From the NCBI RefSeq assembly GCF_030704535.1, contig NC_081815.1, positions 3,606,501 to 3,670,500 on the forward strand: a DNA stretch of 64,000 nucleotides, read 5' to 3'. Both the position numbers and the translations under genes were made by a program. The notes beneath the pieces are model-generated. The model ran no database searches and was not told where the DNA came from. It saw only the letters and a list, made by a program, of their open reading frames with translations. Source of the DNA: Vitis vinifera (taxonomy: Eukaryota > Streptophyta > Magnoliopsida > Vitales > Vitaceae). Shown piece after piece: positions 25,475-38,600 of this stretch (positions are counted from its first letter, which is position 1; each line of letters starts with the position of its first letter).

Positions 25475-28400
25475 CTACATAAGAGAACTAAGTCCGATGT
25501 TCACTACATGATCCTTGAATTTCAACGGTGGCATGCCCTTAGTCAAAAGATCAGCGATCATCAATTCAGTGCTAATGTGCTCAATAACCATTTTCTTTTC
25601 TTTAACACGTTTTCTTATGGCTAGATACTTAATGTCGATGTGTTTGCTTCGACTTCCACTTTTATTGTTCTTCGCCATAAAGACTGTAGCTGAATTGTCG
25701 CAATATATACTAAATGGCCTAGATATTGAATCCATAACTCTAAGCTTGGAAATGAAACTCTTAAGCTATACACCATGTGAAGTTGCCTCAAAACAAGATA
25801 TGAACTCAGCTTCCATAGTAGAAGTAGCAGTCAAGGTCTGCTTAATGCTCCTTCAAGATATAGCTCCACCGACCAATATAAAAATGTATCCAGATGTTGA
25901 TTTACGTGAATCAACACAACCAGCAAAGTCTGAATCTGAGTAGCCAACAACCTCTAAATTGTTTGTCCGTCTGTACATAAGCTTGTAATCTTTGGTTCCT
26001 TGAAGATATCTCATCACTTTCTTTGCAGTTTTCCAATGGTCCATACCTGGGTTACTCTAATATCGTCCTAACATTCCAACAACAAATGCAATGTCCGGCC
26101 TTGTGCAGACTTGAACATACATTAGACTTCCGATTGTAGAAGCATATAGAATGTTCTTCATTTGTTCCATCTCAAGATCATTTTTCGGGCATTGGTCCAG
26201 ATTGAACCTATCACCCTTCACTATAAGGGGAACACTAGGTGAACAATTCTTCATCTGAAATCTCTCTAAAACTTTATTGATATGGGTTTCTTGATACAAA
26301 CCTAAAATACCTTGAAATATGTCTCTATGGATCTTAATGCCAATGACATAAGATGCCTCACCCATATCCTTCATGTCAAAATTTTTAGAGAGGAATTGTT
26401 TCACCTCATGAAGTAAACCTTTATCATTGGTTGCAAGTAAGATGTCATCCACATATAAAACAAGAAAACAAACTTTGCTCCTACTGACCTTAAGGTATAT
26501 GCATTGATCCATAACATTTTTTACAAAACCAAATGAAGAAATTATGTTATGGAATTTTAAATACCATTGGCGGGATGCTTGTTTTAAACCGTATATGGAT
26601 TTCTTAAGCTTACAAACCAATTGCTCACCATCACTAGAGGGAAATCCTTCAGGTTGTTTCATGTAAACCTCCTCCTCTAGCTCTCATTAAGAAATGTTGT
26701 TTTCACATCCATTTGTTGCAATTCCAAATCAAAGTGGGCTACTAACGCTAATATAATGCGCAAGGAATCTTTCTTAGATACAGGAGAAAATGTTTTTGTG
26801 TAATCGATTCCTTCTTTCTGAGTGAACCCTTTTGCAACAAGCCTGTCCTTGTATCTCTCAATGTTGGATGTTTCTAAATTGATCGCTCCCACTGACTAAG
26901 TCATGTTCAAGAAATTTAACATTTCTCGATTCCGCAATCCTAATGTTGTGAGATGAACAGTAAAATCTGTACCCCTTAGACTTTTCAGCATATCCAATGA
27001 AATACCCACTAATAGTCATTGGGTCCAGTTTCTTTTCTTGTGGATTATAAATTCTCACTTCAGACGAGCATCCCCAAACGCGCATATGTCGCAAACTCAG
27101 TTTCCAACCTTTCATTAACTCAAATGGTGTCTTTGGGACAACCTTGGTTGGAACTCGGTTTAATATATACACTGCTATCTTAAATGCTTCAGTCCATAAG
27201 AATTTAGGAAATTTTGAGCTGCTAAGCATACTCTTCACCATGTCCAATAAAGTTCGATTTCTTCTTTCTACTACACCATTTTGGTCTGGCGAACTAGACG
27301 TGGTGTATTGGGCAACAATCCCATGCTCTTGAAGAAACTTTGCAAATGGCCCAGGTGATTGTCCATGTTCCAAGTATCTACCATAATATTCTCTACCTCT
27401 ATCTGATCTCACGATTTTAATTTGTTTACCACATTGTTTCTCTACTTTTGCCTTGAAAACTTTAAAGGCTTCTAAAGCTTCATTTTTGCTATGAAGTATG
27501 TAGAAATACATGTATCGTGAGAAATCATCTATGAAAGAAATGAAGTATTTCTGACCATGAGAGTCCATGTCAAGACTCATATATCAGTATGTATGATATC
27601 TAGTATAGCGGAACTCCTAGTAGCACCTTTCTTTGACTTGTTGGTTTGCTTTCCCTTAATGCAGTCCACACAAGTCTCAAAGTCAGTAAAATCTAGAGTA
27701 CTAAGTATCTCATCATTCACCAACCTTCTGATTCTATTTATGGAGATATGACCTAATCTTCGGTGCCACAATGTAGAGGAACCCTCATTAACAACACATC
27801 TTTTAATGCCAGTTTGGACATGTAATGAATTATGAGTGATATCATTTTGTAAGAATATGCAATAAAGACCATCAGACAAAATACCATTCCCAACACAATC
27901 ATATTTATAAATCAAACTGAAAGGTGTTTCTGAAAAATGAAAGGAATATCCAAACGATACAAGTTTAGAAACTGAAATCAAGTTTCGTGAGAAACATGGT
28001 ACATAAAAGGTCTTTTGCAATTCCAAAACAAAACCACCATTTAAAGTTAAATAACATGTCCCTATTGCTTCCATATGCGAGCCTATCTTGTTTCCGGATA
28101 GGATGAATTGCTCACTTGTCACTAGCTTCCTTAGGTTTTGCATACCCTGCAAGGAATTTGAAATGTGGATTGTAGATCCATAATCAATCCACCATGTGTT
28201 GGTATTTACATTAACCATATTAGATTCATAACAAACAAATGAGGTAGGGTTACCTTTCTTCTCAAGCCATTTCTGAAATTTCAGACATTTCTTCTTCATG
28301 TGTCATTTCTTTTTACAGAAAAAACACTTTTCGTCTTTCTTAATGTTAGATTTGGGAGGATTTGATGCTTCATTTTCTGACTGGCTTGAGATTTTCATTT

Positions 28401-29046
28401 CTTTCATTTCCTTTGCGTTACCAGCATGGCAATTTCTCCTTGTTCCATCAATAACCTCTCTTCCTCTTGAACACACATGGTTATCAATTCATTGATAGAC
28501 CACGTATCCTTATGTGTATTGTAAGAGATTTTGAAAGGTCCATACTGAGGTGGAAGAGTGTTAAGGATAAAGTGCACTAAGAAGGATTCAGACATTTCTA
28601 CATCGAGCTTCTTCAATTAAGCCACTATGTCCTTCATCTCCATGATGTGTTCGCATACACCTCTTATACCGGTGAGCTTCAGGGATGTGAACTTCATAAT
28701 CAGGGTGCTTGCCAAAGCTTTATCTGAAGTGACGAATTGCTCGTCAATAGCCTTGAGCAATTCGCAGATATTCTCATGTTACTCAATTGAACCATGTATA
28801 CCAGCACTAATTTTTTTCTTAATGTACATCACGTTGAGGCGATTGGATTTCTCCCAGTGTTCGTACAATAGTATTTCATCAGGTGTGCTGGTATCAGTGA
28901 TCTTATGTGGTTCATCTTTACTTATGGCATAGTCTATGTCCATGCACCCTAATTGAAGAAGAATTATCTCTTTCCATATCTTAAAGTTATCTCCTCTAAG
29001 TTCGGGAACCTCACAACGAATATCAGATATGCTAGGTAAAACTGAA
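25475..29046 (-). pseudogene. copia 1 gag-pol remnant
   Basis: Read right to left: gag (about 29040-28340) with VPELRGDNFKIWKEII and LPPQYGPFKISY; a CCHC knuckle near 28270-28315 (CFFC...HMKKKC) whose glycine is TGA; protease WWIDYGSTIH near 28190, with Tyr for the Ser of the usual DSG; a GAG-pre-integrase HHCC segment (LWHRRLGHIS, CVDC); integrase to about 26900 ([25 protein letters not shown]); reverse transcriptase 26892-26057 with LYVDDILLA; and RNase H 26044-25475 with SDSDFAGCVDSRKSTSGY. At least six stops or frame changes separate these pieces. The family encodes capsid and replication enzymes of a cytoplasmic retrotransposon particle; this copy cannot. Confidence 0.88.
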
Positions 29047-30878
29047 CAAAAAGATTACAAGCTTATTAAAAATTTGAGGCTTTAATATAAATTCATGTTT
29101 TACCAATGTAGAACATGCTTAAAAATTGAATCTAATTTTATTAAAAATTGCCTGTGGGCTAAATCTTTAATTCAATCATATTCATTATCTTTATGATAGA
29201 CTTTATCAAACTATTTTATTGAATTATGAAATTTATTATGAATATAGTTTGGTATTTTCTGTCTATAATTTTTACGATAAACCTATTAAATTAATTCTTC
29301 CTAACTCCTGCGGGTAAATTAGGAAAAATTAATTTTAATATTTTATCCTAATTAATTATATAAACATAATGAAAACCATGTGGGGTAAAATCGTCATATT
29401 TATATAATTAATTACAATTAATGTCCATAATGTGATCCTTATTTACTTAATATATAATTTTATATAATTAAGGATGTTGTGCTTATTCCTTTATTTATTT
29501 AAAGTTATATAATTCACTAGACATTAAAACTATATGATATAATTTTAATATATCTAACACAATTTTAGGCAACAATTGCATGCATTAAAAGCTACAACTT
29601 TAATTTAGGCTACATTTTTATACATACAAACATATAAATCAGTATATAATAATTTATTTTGCATGTATAAAATTTACATGATAATTTGAAAATAATTTAA
29701 AGGTTTCAGATTATGAATGAGTGCCTAAATCCAAATAAAACACAATCAATTCCATGCCCAATAAAATAAAACAAAAATTCAAATCGGGCTAAAAAGGGCC
29801 TAAACTGGCCAATTTTAACAATCATCCAATGAACCAACACTTAAAGCCCATAATTTAGTAAAATGGGCCATTGGCATGCATTGAGCTTAATGAGCCCAAT
29901 AGCCTCTTATACCAAGGCCCAAATTTCACATTTAACTCATGGCCCAACACTTAATAGAACCCACTCTCTCTAGTTTATTTTATTTTATTATTATTATTAT
30001 TGTTATCACTTGCAATGAAAACCCACTATCCTTATTTTCTGCCACCCCGTGGACTGCACCATCACCAGCTAGCTATGGAGTTGCCTGCAACACATGCAAG
30101 AACAGCCCCACACGGTCCCTTCAAGTCGTCTGCATCACTAGCTAGGCCAACCTTACACGATATTTCCACACGCGACGACCTTCCTTCGAACCGACACCAC
30201 AACAAAGTGCATGGTTTCTGCACCCACGCACAGGTAGGCGGAGACTGAATGCTCCTATTAAATGGCCCCTCTCCTCACGGCAGCATCATGCTCGGCCTTG
30301 AAACAACCTGCAACTTAATGATGCAGGCTTGGCAGCACTCTAGGAAGATTTTGGGTGACTCACACTCACAATCAATTCGATTTTTCTGGGTTTTTATTGA
30401 CCTTGGCCAGCGTTACAACCAGCATGAAGAGCATCAGTTTTAAAACGACATTTTTCGAAAGCCTGCAATGGCGCTTCCCACCTGAACGAGATGACGCTTG
30501 AACGGCGCCAGAACGCGCCTTGAATGGCGCTTGAAGCGCACCTTGAATGGCGCTTGAATAGTGCCGTTGGAGTGCTTGAAAATGGCACTTGAATGGCGTC
30601 GCTGGTGCGCCTGAAAATGACACCTTAAACGGCGTTGCTGGTGCGCCTGAAAATGGCGCCTTAACAGCGCCGCTGGAGTGCCTGAAAATGGCGCCTAAAC
30701 GGCGTCGCTGGTGCGCCTGAAAATTGTGTCTTTTGAACACCTGTAATGGCGTTTTCTGAAAGGAGGACACTAACTATTTGGATCGCCTCTAGCAGGAATT
30801 GTTTAAATAATTATCGAGAGATCATATAAACAAGAATTTTCATTCAAAATCAATACAAAGCATAGGTAAGATTTAACG
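29047..30878 (-). other. long untranslated leader of copia element 1
   Basis: About 1.8 kb between the primer site and the first recognisable gag codons. Bases 29047-29940 are AT-rich and non-coding. Bases 30000-30360 are GC-richer and encode nothing recognisable on either strand. Bases 30470-30760 carry a degenerate minisatellite (separate entry). Such a long leader is more than copia replication needs; it may hold acquired sequence. Confidence 0.6.
30470..30760. repeat. degenerate minisatellite with GGCGCC-like cores
   Basis: At least four units of about 34-36 bp lie between about 30595 and 30735. Each follows the pattern GGCGTCGCTGGTGCGCCTGA then AAATGGCGCCTTAAAC. Looser variants (AATGGCGCTTGAA) extend left to about 30500. 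Open frames on the minus strand here (repeats of ALQRH/APATPF type) follow from the repeat. Confidence 0.8.
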
Positions 30879-30879
30879 T

Positions 30880-30892
30880 GCTCGGATACCAA
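30880..30892 (-). other. primer binding site of copia element 1
   Basis: On the minus strand, directly after the 5' LTR, the sequence reads TTGGTATCCGAGC. It differs by one base from the TGGTATCAGAGC complementary to the 3' end of initiator tRNA-Met used by many plant copia elements. Confidence 0.8.
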
Positions 30893-30893
30893 A

Positions 30894-31249
30894 TGTAAGT
30901 AGTTTACATGCTATATATATGTGATTCCAATGAACATTTACGACATGAATCAAAACCGAAAAAAAAAACTTAGAATAGTCTACTTATGTCCAGCCATTGT
31001 ATGAGTTACTGTAATCGGTTTCAAACCTTGATTTCCAAACTCTAATATCTCCTTTAGATGGTGTATTTCTGACGTTAAAACAACATAGAGGAGTTCGGGA
31101 CCATTTTAAAATCTTTATAACAATGGCTTCCATCATACCACGTTGCTCTTGCCACCATGTTGAGCAGTTGGTGGAACGGTGGAGGACGTGGTCAAAGTGT
31201 TGGACCACATTTGAAGTGCTGGACGTGTGTGAACATGTATCAGCTAACA
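30894..31249 (-). repeat. 5' LTR of copia element 1
   Basis: Direct repeat of 20907-21291 with scattered substitutions and about 30 bp fewer. In element direction it begins TGTTAGCTGATACA and ends ACTACTTACA, the TG...CA termini of an LTR, immediately followed by the primer binding site. Confidence 0.88.
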
Positions 31250-32474
31250 GTTAGTTCTAAAAGTATTTTTGACATTTCTAATACTTGGAAAATTTTATTT
31301 TTCAAGTATTAAAAAAACTAAAAGTACTTCATAAAATTATTACTGAATGCACTCTTAATAATATTTTTAGGAAATGTTTATTCTAACATTTGAAAATTTT
31401 TATTTTTCAAATATTAAAAATATTAGAAATACTTCATAGAATTAATGTTGCTCTAAAAAGTATTTTTGGATAAAAACTATAGGCTTGTTTGAGAAATATT
31501 TTTTAAAACAATTTTTTGTTATTCAAAACAAAAGATACAGAAAACACGTTTGACAACAAAAAACTTTTTTTTTTTTTGTTTTAACTTGTTTTAAGAAATA
31601 ATTAAACAAACATATAGAATAATTAAAAATAAAACACTAGATATACAAATTATTTTTAAAAATATTAAAAATAGGTTAAAAATATTTTAGGTTTTCAAGT
31701 AAACATTTGGTCTACAAAAATCAAAAAACAATTTTCAAAAACTACTTTTTCATAATTGTTTCTAAAACAATTATTAGGGTTGTTTGGTAACAATTTTAAA
31801 AAACAATTCTGAAAAATAGTTTATGAAAACAATTTTTGAAAATTGTTTTATGGAAAAAAAGTTTGTTTTGGAACTTATTTTTAATATTTTCAAATATATT
31901 TTAAAAATAATTTTTATATCATGTACTTTATTTTTAATCATTTTACATATTTGTATAATTATTTTATAAAATAAAAATTAGAAAATAAGTGAAAATAATA
32001 TATAATAACTAAAATATATTATTTGAAAATATTATATTTTATGTTAATTTTATTGTGGATAACAAAAAACTGTTGTTAATAATTAGCAAACAGACCTTTA
32101 GATGATTGACAAAATTTAAAAAACACTTTTAAATATTTGAAAAATCAATTGTAGATTTAAGTTTGCATAAATAGAAGCAAAAATATAAAATAGTAAAACT
32201 AGTATAATCAACTTTTGATTAATCATATATTTTTAAATACTCTAAAATTTGTTTGTAAACATAAAAATGGAAAATATGTTATTTAGTGGATAATATTTAT
32301 AAAAGAAAATGAGTTGGGTTTTAAAGTAAATTATTAAAAAAATTAATAATAATAAAATTTAAAAATTTAAATATTTCACAATAAATTTTTTGAACAAAGC
32401 TTTAGAAACATCCTATCAAAGTATCTTCCCTTTGGCAACACAACAATTTTTGTGGGTGATAACAGAACCGGTCT
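31250..32474. other. AT-rich intergenic region with MITE-like repeats
   Basis: No gene. Segments beginning AGGCTTGTTTGAGAAA (about 31483) and AGGGTTGTTTGGTAACAA (about 31777), and one ending TTAGCAAACAGACCTTTAG (about 32098), carry imperfect inverted-repeat ends of GTTTGG type. They are probably degraded MITEs. The last 100 bp lead into the TRM5 promoter. Confidence 0.45.
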
Positions 32475-32605
32475 GGACCGGACAGGGTTTTTCCATAGAG
32501 GGAACCCGAAGGTGTGAAGTAGTAAGCCTGCTCTCCTCTAGACCGGACCGGGCTTTTTCAAAGAGAGAATCCGAAGGTGGGAAGCAGTATGCCCGCTCTG
32601 CTCTA
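32475..32605 (+). repeat. tandem duplication upstream of TRM5
   Basis: Two diverged units of about 66 bp, each starting GGACCGGAC/GACCGGACCGGG and ending GCTCTNCTCTA, lie in tandem 90-220 bp before the TRM5 ATG, so in its promoter or 5' UTR. Confidence 0.75.
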
Positions 32606-32610
32606 ACTCC

Positions 32611-32624
32611 AACCCTAACCCTAA
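32611..32624 (+). promoter_or_regulatory. telo-box upstream of TRM5
   Basis: AACCCTAACCCTAA lies 71 bp before the ATG. Short telomere-like boxes of this kind are known in promoters of plant translation-machinery genes, which fits a tRNA-modifying enzyme. Confidence 0.6.
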
Positions 32625-32694
32625 TTTGAGATAAAAAGAAGAAGAAGGAAAAAGGTGAGAATCTGAAACCGTGAGTGGTGCTTTGTGTATTGCA

Positions 32695-35600
32695 ATGTTG
32701 TTGGACGAAAGTAAGTTTGATTTGCAGTTGAAATTATGGGCGCTTCGAATCCCTAGTCAACTCTGCAAGGTTGCTTCTAGGATTCTAAACGGGTTAGCTT
32801 ACATCTCAAATCAACTTGATATGCTTTCTTAGTTGTGCATTTCTTTACTTTGTCACTCTTTTCTTTGGTGCGTAGAGGTTAGATTGGACGGAATTTGTCG
32901 CAATGAAACTCAGAATTTTGGTTCTCAGTTTCACTGATTTTATAAATGTGAACTTCGCTAAGTAATCCTCTGGACCACCCCAATGTACGACAAAGAACCA
33001 ATTGAGAGAGAGAGCAGCACTCTGCAATTTCAATGCAGTGGCGCACTGTATTGAAAAAAGTGTTAAATGACCATGTGGGTCTCTAAGGTTTGTAAAAATT
33101 CAGAATGGTTGCGTAGTTGGAAGTGAATATTAGATTGGAACTCCATAGCACTTACTAGATATTGTTCCCTGGTAAGCTGTGGTGACATGGAGGAGTTTAT
33201 TTGCAGAGATCTCATTTATAAAAATGTTGATGATGGGTTTGGAACTCTTAAGCACCTGTTCAAAAAATGCCTTATGGAAGAGCCAAATGTTTTAGCAAAA
33301 ATAGTGTCCCTTTTCCTTGGATTCTATTTTCATCTGATTTTACCTTAAAAATATACAAGTCAGTGGACATTGTTCAGGGTGCCTTTTTTTTTATTATTTA
33401 ATTTTTTTGCAGATATTTGCTTGACAAACCCCGTGTTAAACCTATAACAGAAGATCCAACATGTGAGACAAACCGTTACATTATATTGTCTGAAAGAATT
33501 AAAAATCCTGGTAAGAAATGTTGATTCTATGGTGATAGTAATAAAAAGGTTTTGGGGCTTGCTAAGAAAATTAAATGCCTTGTTTTGATGTTTTTAATTT
33601 TTTATTATATGAGATAAAAAAATGTGTTAATAAGGGAAAATAAGTATCCTTCAAAGAAATCAATAGTGTGAGGACTTTCTACTTCCTGCAATGTTATGGA
33701 CCATATTTTTTCATATATACCAATTCATATGCTTTTATATTGGAGGAAGATATGAAATAATTGAATCTCAGTGGTAAAGGGATGGGAAGGGTTTGTAGGA
33801 GCTTCCAAGTTCAAGTCCCAGTGGAGACAAAAAATTTACCTATCAAAAAAAAAAAAAAAAAAGGACATGAAACAATTGAATGGTAAATGTCATGTATGAA
33901 AAAGTTTCAGCTTTTGCTTGAATATAGTTGTCAAAATGCATGGTGACACTAGGTAATTGCTAGATCTAGTAGCTTGCCTATTGCCCTCAGTTTTTTTAAA
34001 TCTAATGAAAATTCCCCATTAGTATTAGCTCTTTATAGTGAGTATCAAGTTATTTGGACCCCCCTCCTTTCTCAAGTCTGACAGCCATTTATAGCTCTCG
34101 CCCTCCCAACTTTGTGTTTGCTCACTGCTTTGTGGCTTTTCGCCTCTTAATATATTTGCGCTCATTTATAAAAAAAAAACTTTGTGTTTGCTCACTTGTG
34201 TGCTTTTTTTTTTTTTTCATTTTTAAGTCAAATTGTGAAACATTAGTTTTGACGCAAACTGTTGCAGAATCACTTCATGTTGGTTTTCATCATATGTATG
34301 GTCCATGCCTTGGCCATTAATGTTACTTTTTAATTTTTTTTTTTGAACTTTTCTATTTTAAATTTGGTCCTTTTTTCATTGTTGACATATTCTAGACAAG
34401 TCCAAGCCTTGGGATGCCGAATTTGGTGGTTGTTTTATATTGCTGCTTTTCCTTGTAACAATAATTTAATTGGACTCATTTTCTAATTTTCACTGAGGGT
34501 AAGCTTTTTGGTGTGGAACAGATTTATCTGATATTCCAGAGGATAAACGTGATGAACTGAAGGTGCTATGCAAGATTGAAGTAGTTCCATATTCGTTGAC
34601 ACTTGGATATTCTTATTGGAGTGCAGGTCATTTCCTATGTTCATCCAGAGTATATTACAAATTTTCTCTCTTTTATTTGTTATTTCATCTCGGTTGCTGA
34701 AATGTTGGCTAACAATGGGCCAATGATTCTGGATCTCATTTATCTTTCAATTGATCTGGAGTTGGGGTTTGTATGTTAGAATCAAATGTTCCCTTTGCTA
34801 CTCGTGATGATGACATAGGATGTGTTTTTGAATTACCTATAAAAAAAATGTTTTCTTACTAAGCAAATTTGTTTTGGAAAAAGAAAAGAATATAAATGCA
34901 GGGTATTCTCTGAAGTAGTTGCATTTTGTGAGGTTTGCTATACTAATTCATGTATGTCATTCATCCATTACTTCAGGCCCATTAAAAATGGACCAACCAA
35001 AAAGTCATCCATATACTCCCAGTTCTTAGTGAAGAAGAATTGGAGACTAAGGAAAAAAAATGAAGAAACTTATTATTATTCCTGCCCCCCAAACCCCTAC
35101 ATGAATGGGATCAGGAAATATTCTGTAATCATCATCATCAACAATAACAACAAAAAGGAAAAAAAAAATCAATTCTTATCATTGATGTTATTGGCTTTTG
35201 GAGGCTCTTTTGGTTTAATTTGTTTGAGTAGTGAATGCTGTATCCTTGCAACTGGAAAAGTAATAAAAAAAACCCTTGTATAGTTCTTTTGACCTCCATA
35301 ATCTTTGAATAAATCTTACTTCATTAACAGTAGGCAGTTTCTGTCCATTAGCCTGTACATATAGTGGAAAATATCATGCCTGACAACATGTCCAAAATAA
35401 TACATTTGATGTGAGGTTCACATGTCCTTGACTCCTTCAATTATATTTTGAGATTTTCTTAACGATTCTATTTGATTTTTATTCACATCTTTTATCGTGT
35501 ATATTGAAGATGGCCAAATTTCTGACTGGTTCTTGTGATTATAGACCATGTGTTGAAGCAGATTCTTCCTGATGGAGTTGAGGTCCCTTCATCCTTTGAA

Positions 35601-38600
35601 ACAATAGTTAAGTTTTCTATGTATATTGTTATTCACTTATCTTTTTTCTGCTTGCTTTTTTTCCTAATATTTTAATTTGTGCTTATAGAAAGACTTTTTC
35701 TTTATGTCTTGCTTCTTTGCCTTGCTATGCGGTTTGCAATTTCTTACAACTTGTTCACTAGCTTGTGCATTTTTTGAACAATAAATGAGTAAATTAACAT
35801 GGCTTCATATTTGTGCAGGTCACATTGCCCATCTGAATATAACCGGTGAACTACTTCCCTACAAGGATGTCATTGCGAAGGTCATCTATGATGTAGGTAT
35901 CAATTCCTTTATTAGCTTCATGCATATCCTGGTTCTCAACGAACTTATTATTATTTATTATTATGTGTATGGAGGTCTACATGACATGTTCTAGATGTAT
36001 TAATGTTATTTCTGCCAAACATACATGACCTCTTCCCCTTTCTTTCTAAGAGCACTCATAATTCTTTATTTCAACCATCTGAATTTTGTTATTTCTGCCA
36101 AACATACATGACCTCTTCCCCTTTCTTTCTAAGAGCACTCATAATTCTTTATTTCAACCATCTGAATTTTGCAACTTCATTTGTCAAAACTCAAAAGTGA
36201 TAATTTCAGTGAAAGCATAAATCCTGATCACTTCTTGTTGATTATGTTCATATTTTTTATGGTGCATTTCTATATGTTTTTAGCGCATTTTACTTGCATT
36301 ATTGCCCTTCTTCTTCTCACTGGCACTGCTGCCCTCTGCACATGTCTAAATCACGTTACATGGGGGTCCCTTTATTTTTGTATTTATCAAAACCTCAGCA
36401 GTAAACTAATCCTAGTGTAATCTGAAAGTTTTAATTCTGAAAGAGAGATTACAGACACCTCATTTTCACTTCATGTCCTTGTATCTTTTGTCTCCATGTC
36501 ATTGTTATGGATGTTTATTCCTTTTCTTCAAGTAATCATATTTCTAGACTTATCAGGAACAATTTATACTGGCAATCTATTATATTTTGAATTCCTGAGT
36601 GTTGTATTTCTCATTTTTTCCCTGAGTGTTGAACATCTCATTTTATTTACTGGTTCTCATTTAATCTCTCTCTCTCTCTCTTGTGTGCTATATTTGCAGA
36701 AAAATTATCCTAGAATCAAAACAGTTGTTAATAAAGTTGGAACCATTACGAATGAGTTCCGGGTGCCAAAGTTTGAAATTCTAGTGGGAAAAGATGATAT
36801 GGTTACAGAGGTGAAGCAATACCGGGCAACATTCAAGCTTGATTACAGCTTGGTCTATTGGAACTCAAGATTGGAACATGAACACATGAGGCTGGTTTCT
36901 CAGTTCCGACCAGGGCAGATAATTTGTGACATGTTTTCCGGTGTTGGTCCTTTTGCCATTCCAGCAGCACAGAAGGGATGTCTAGTGTATGCAAATGATT
37001 TAAATCCAGATAGCATCCGTTATTTGAAGATTAATGCAAAAATCAACAAGGTTGATGATAATATTTGGGCTTATAACATGGATGCAAGGAAATTCATTTC
37101 TCAATTGATGGAAGTGCCAGTTCATGAGATTCTTCCAGAACCTGATGTTCCTGTTCTCAAAGCTACCGAGGAATGCAGTATTCAGGCTAATGTGCAAACA
37201 GAGTCGCAAAATGGAGGACTAACTGGTAAAGCTTTTGTTTAGTTGACTTTATCATTTTCATGTGTAAGAGTGCAGCTCTGTAACTTAATCTACATTATCT
37301 CTGTAGTTGAGGCGATAGGAGTACATAGTGATGATTCAAGTAATATGGATGGTATAGAAGGATCGTGTACGGTTGCTGATGATACTGTGGCTGCTGTTAA
37401 GAAGCATTCTGGAAGTTGTGAGGAAGGTATTATGGGCAGTTAAACTCTGGTCTTACTAATTTGCATGCTTGATCAAGTGTTTAATACATATTAATTTTTA
37501 GATGTGTAGAATGCATAGTTAAATGATTTTGCAATCATTGTGTTAATCACTGTCTTTTGTGGTGAGAATAACTTGTCCCTTTCCATTTACCTTTGCAGAA
37601 AATGGAACTTATGATAATGCCACTGTTTCTGTGGTGGGTAGGAGGAAAGATCGCATGAATAAGAGGATGCGAGGCTCTGAATCATCATCCAACATCAAGC
37701 CCTGGGAACATGTTGATCATGTCATAATGAATCTACCTGCTTCTGCCATACAATTTCTTGGTAAAGTGCATGTTTTTTTTATTACCTTTCCCTTTCTTTC
37801 TGATCACTTTGAACATTCGCTTTTTGTTTGATTTAGAATCTCCTTGCTGCCACTGTTGGGCAACTAAAATCAATGTAGCCTCAAACATTATTTAGCATTG
37901 GCCAGATGGTCTAGACCACTAATTATATGGCATATTGGTTCACTTGCATATATCATTCAGAACCATCATTTGTTCTCAAATTAAAAAATTTGGATGTTCT
38001 CCTTTTGTTTCTTTCATTCACTGATTCAATTCATAATTTCTTCTCTGTTGTTTGGTCAATTGTATTAGTACTTAATTTCTTTCATGTGGGAGGAAAGCCT
38101 TCTTGTTCATTGAGGTGCATGCATCTTTGGGCTGTTAGTCTAGGTCTTATTTTCTCTTTGAGGGAATGCTAAACAGAAAGCTTGGCGTGGATTTTCTTTG
38201 GTTGTTTATATTATGACATATTTCTTTCCTTTCCTGTACATGCTTTAGATATATTGCATTTTTTACTCAGTGCTCTGTTTGTTTTCTTGCAAGAGATTGA
38301 AAAGGAAATTAACATTTGGAATTTCCCTTTCAGATGCATTTAGAGGCCTCATTCAGAGGAAATACTGGAAGGGATCTTTACCTTGGATTCACTGCTATTG
38401 CTTCATCCGGGCAAATGAAACAAATGAAATGATTATTTCTGTGAGTATCATTCTGCTGAAACAAATTGATTTCTCTTTATATTAATGCTTTAGTAGTTTC
38501 ATTAGTGTGTTGTTTCATATATGTATATTATGCAATCTTGCATGTGCCACATTTTCTGTGAGGTTAATGTGAAGTATATTATAGGTTGATAGTTGCACTG

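Larger units (their letters stand above)
20907..31249 (-). mobile_element. Ty1/copia LTR retrotransposon 1, decayed, split by a hAT element
   Basis: Two LTRs (20907-21291 and 30894-31249) bound a minus-strand gag-protease-integrase-RT-RNase H body. The order integrase before reverse transcriptase places it in Ty1/copia. A tRNA-Met-type primer site and a polypurine tract sit at the correct LTR edges. Without the 3.9-kb hAT insertion at 21332-25216 the element would be about 6.45 kb. Every coding domain has stops or frame changes, so it is not autonomous. The insertion of the hAT just inside the 3' LTR left the coding region untouched. Confidence 0.9.

Noticed and set aside
32605..32626. Possible interstitial telomere repeat
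   Set aside because: Only two CCCTAA units are present; position before a translation-related gene fits a telo-box better.
33813..33835. Possible tRNA gene from a B-box-like sequence
   Set aside because: There is no cloverleaf around it; the A-tail and target duplication show a SINE-like insertion.
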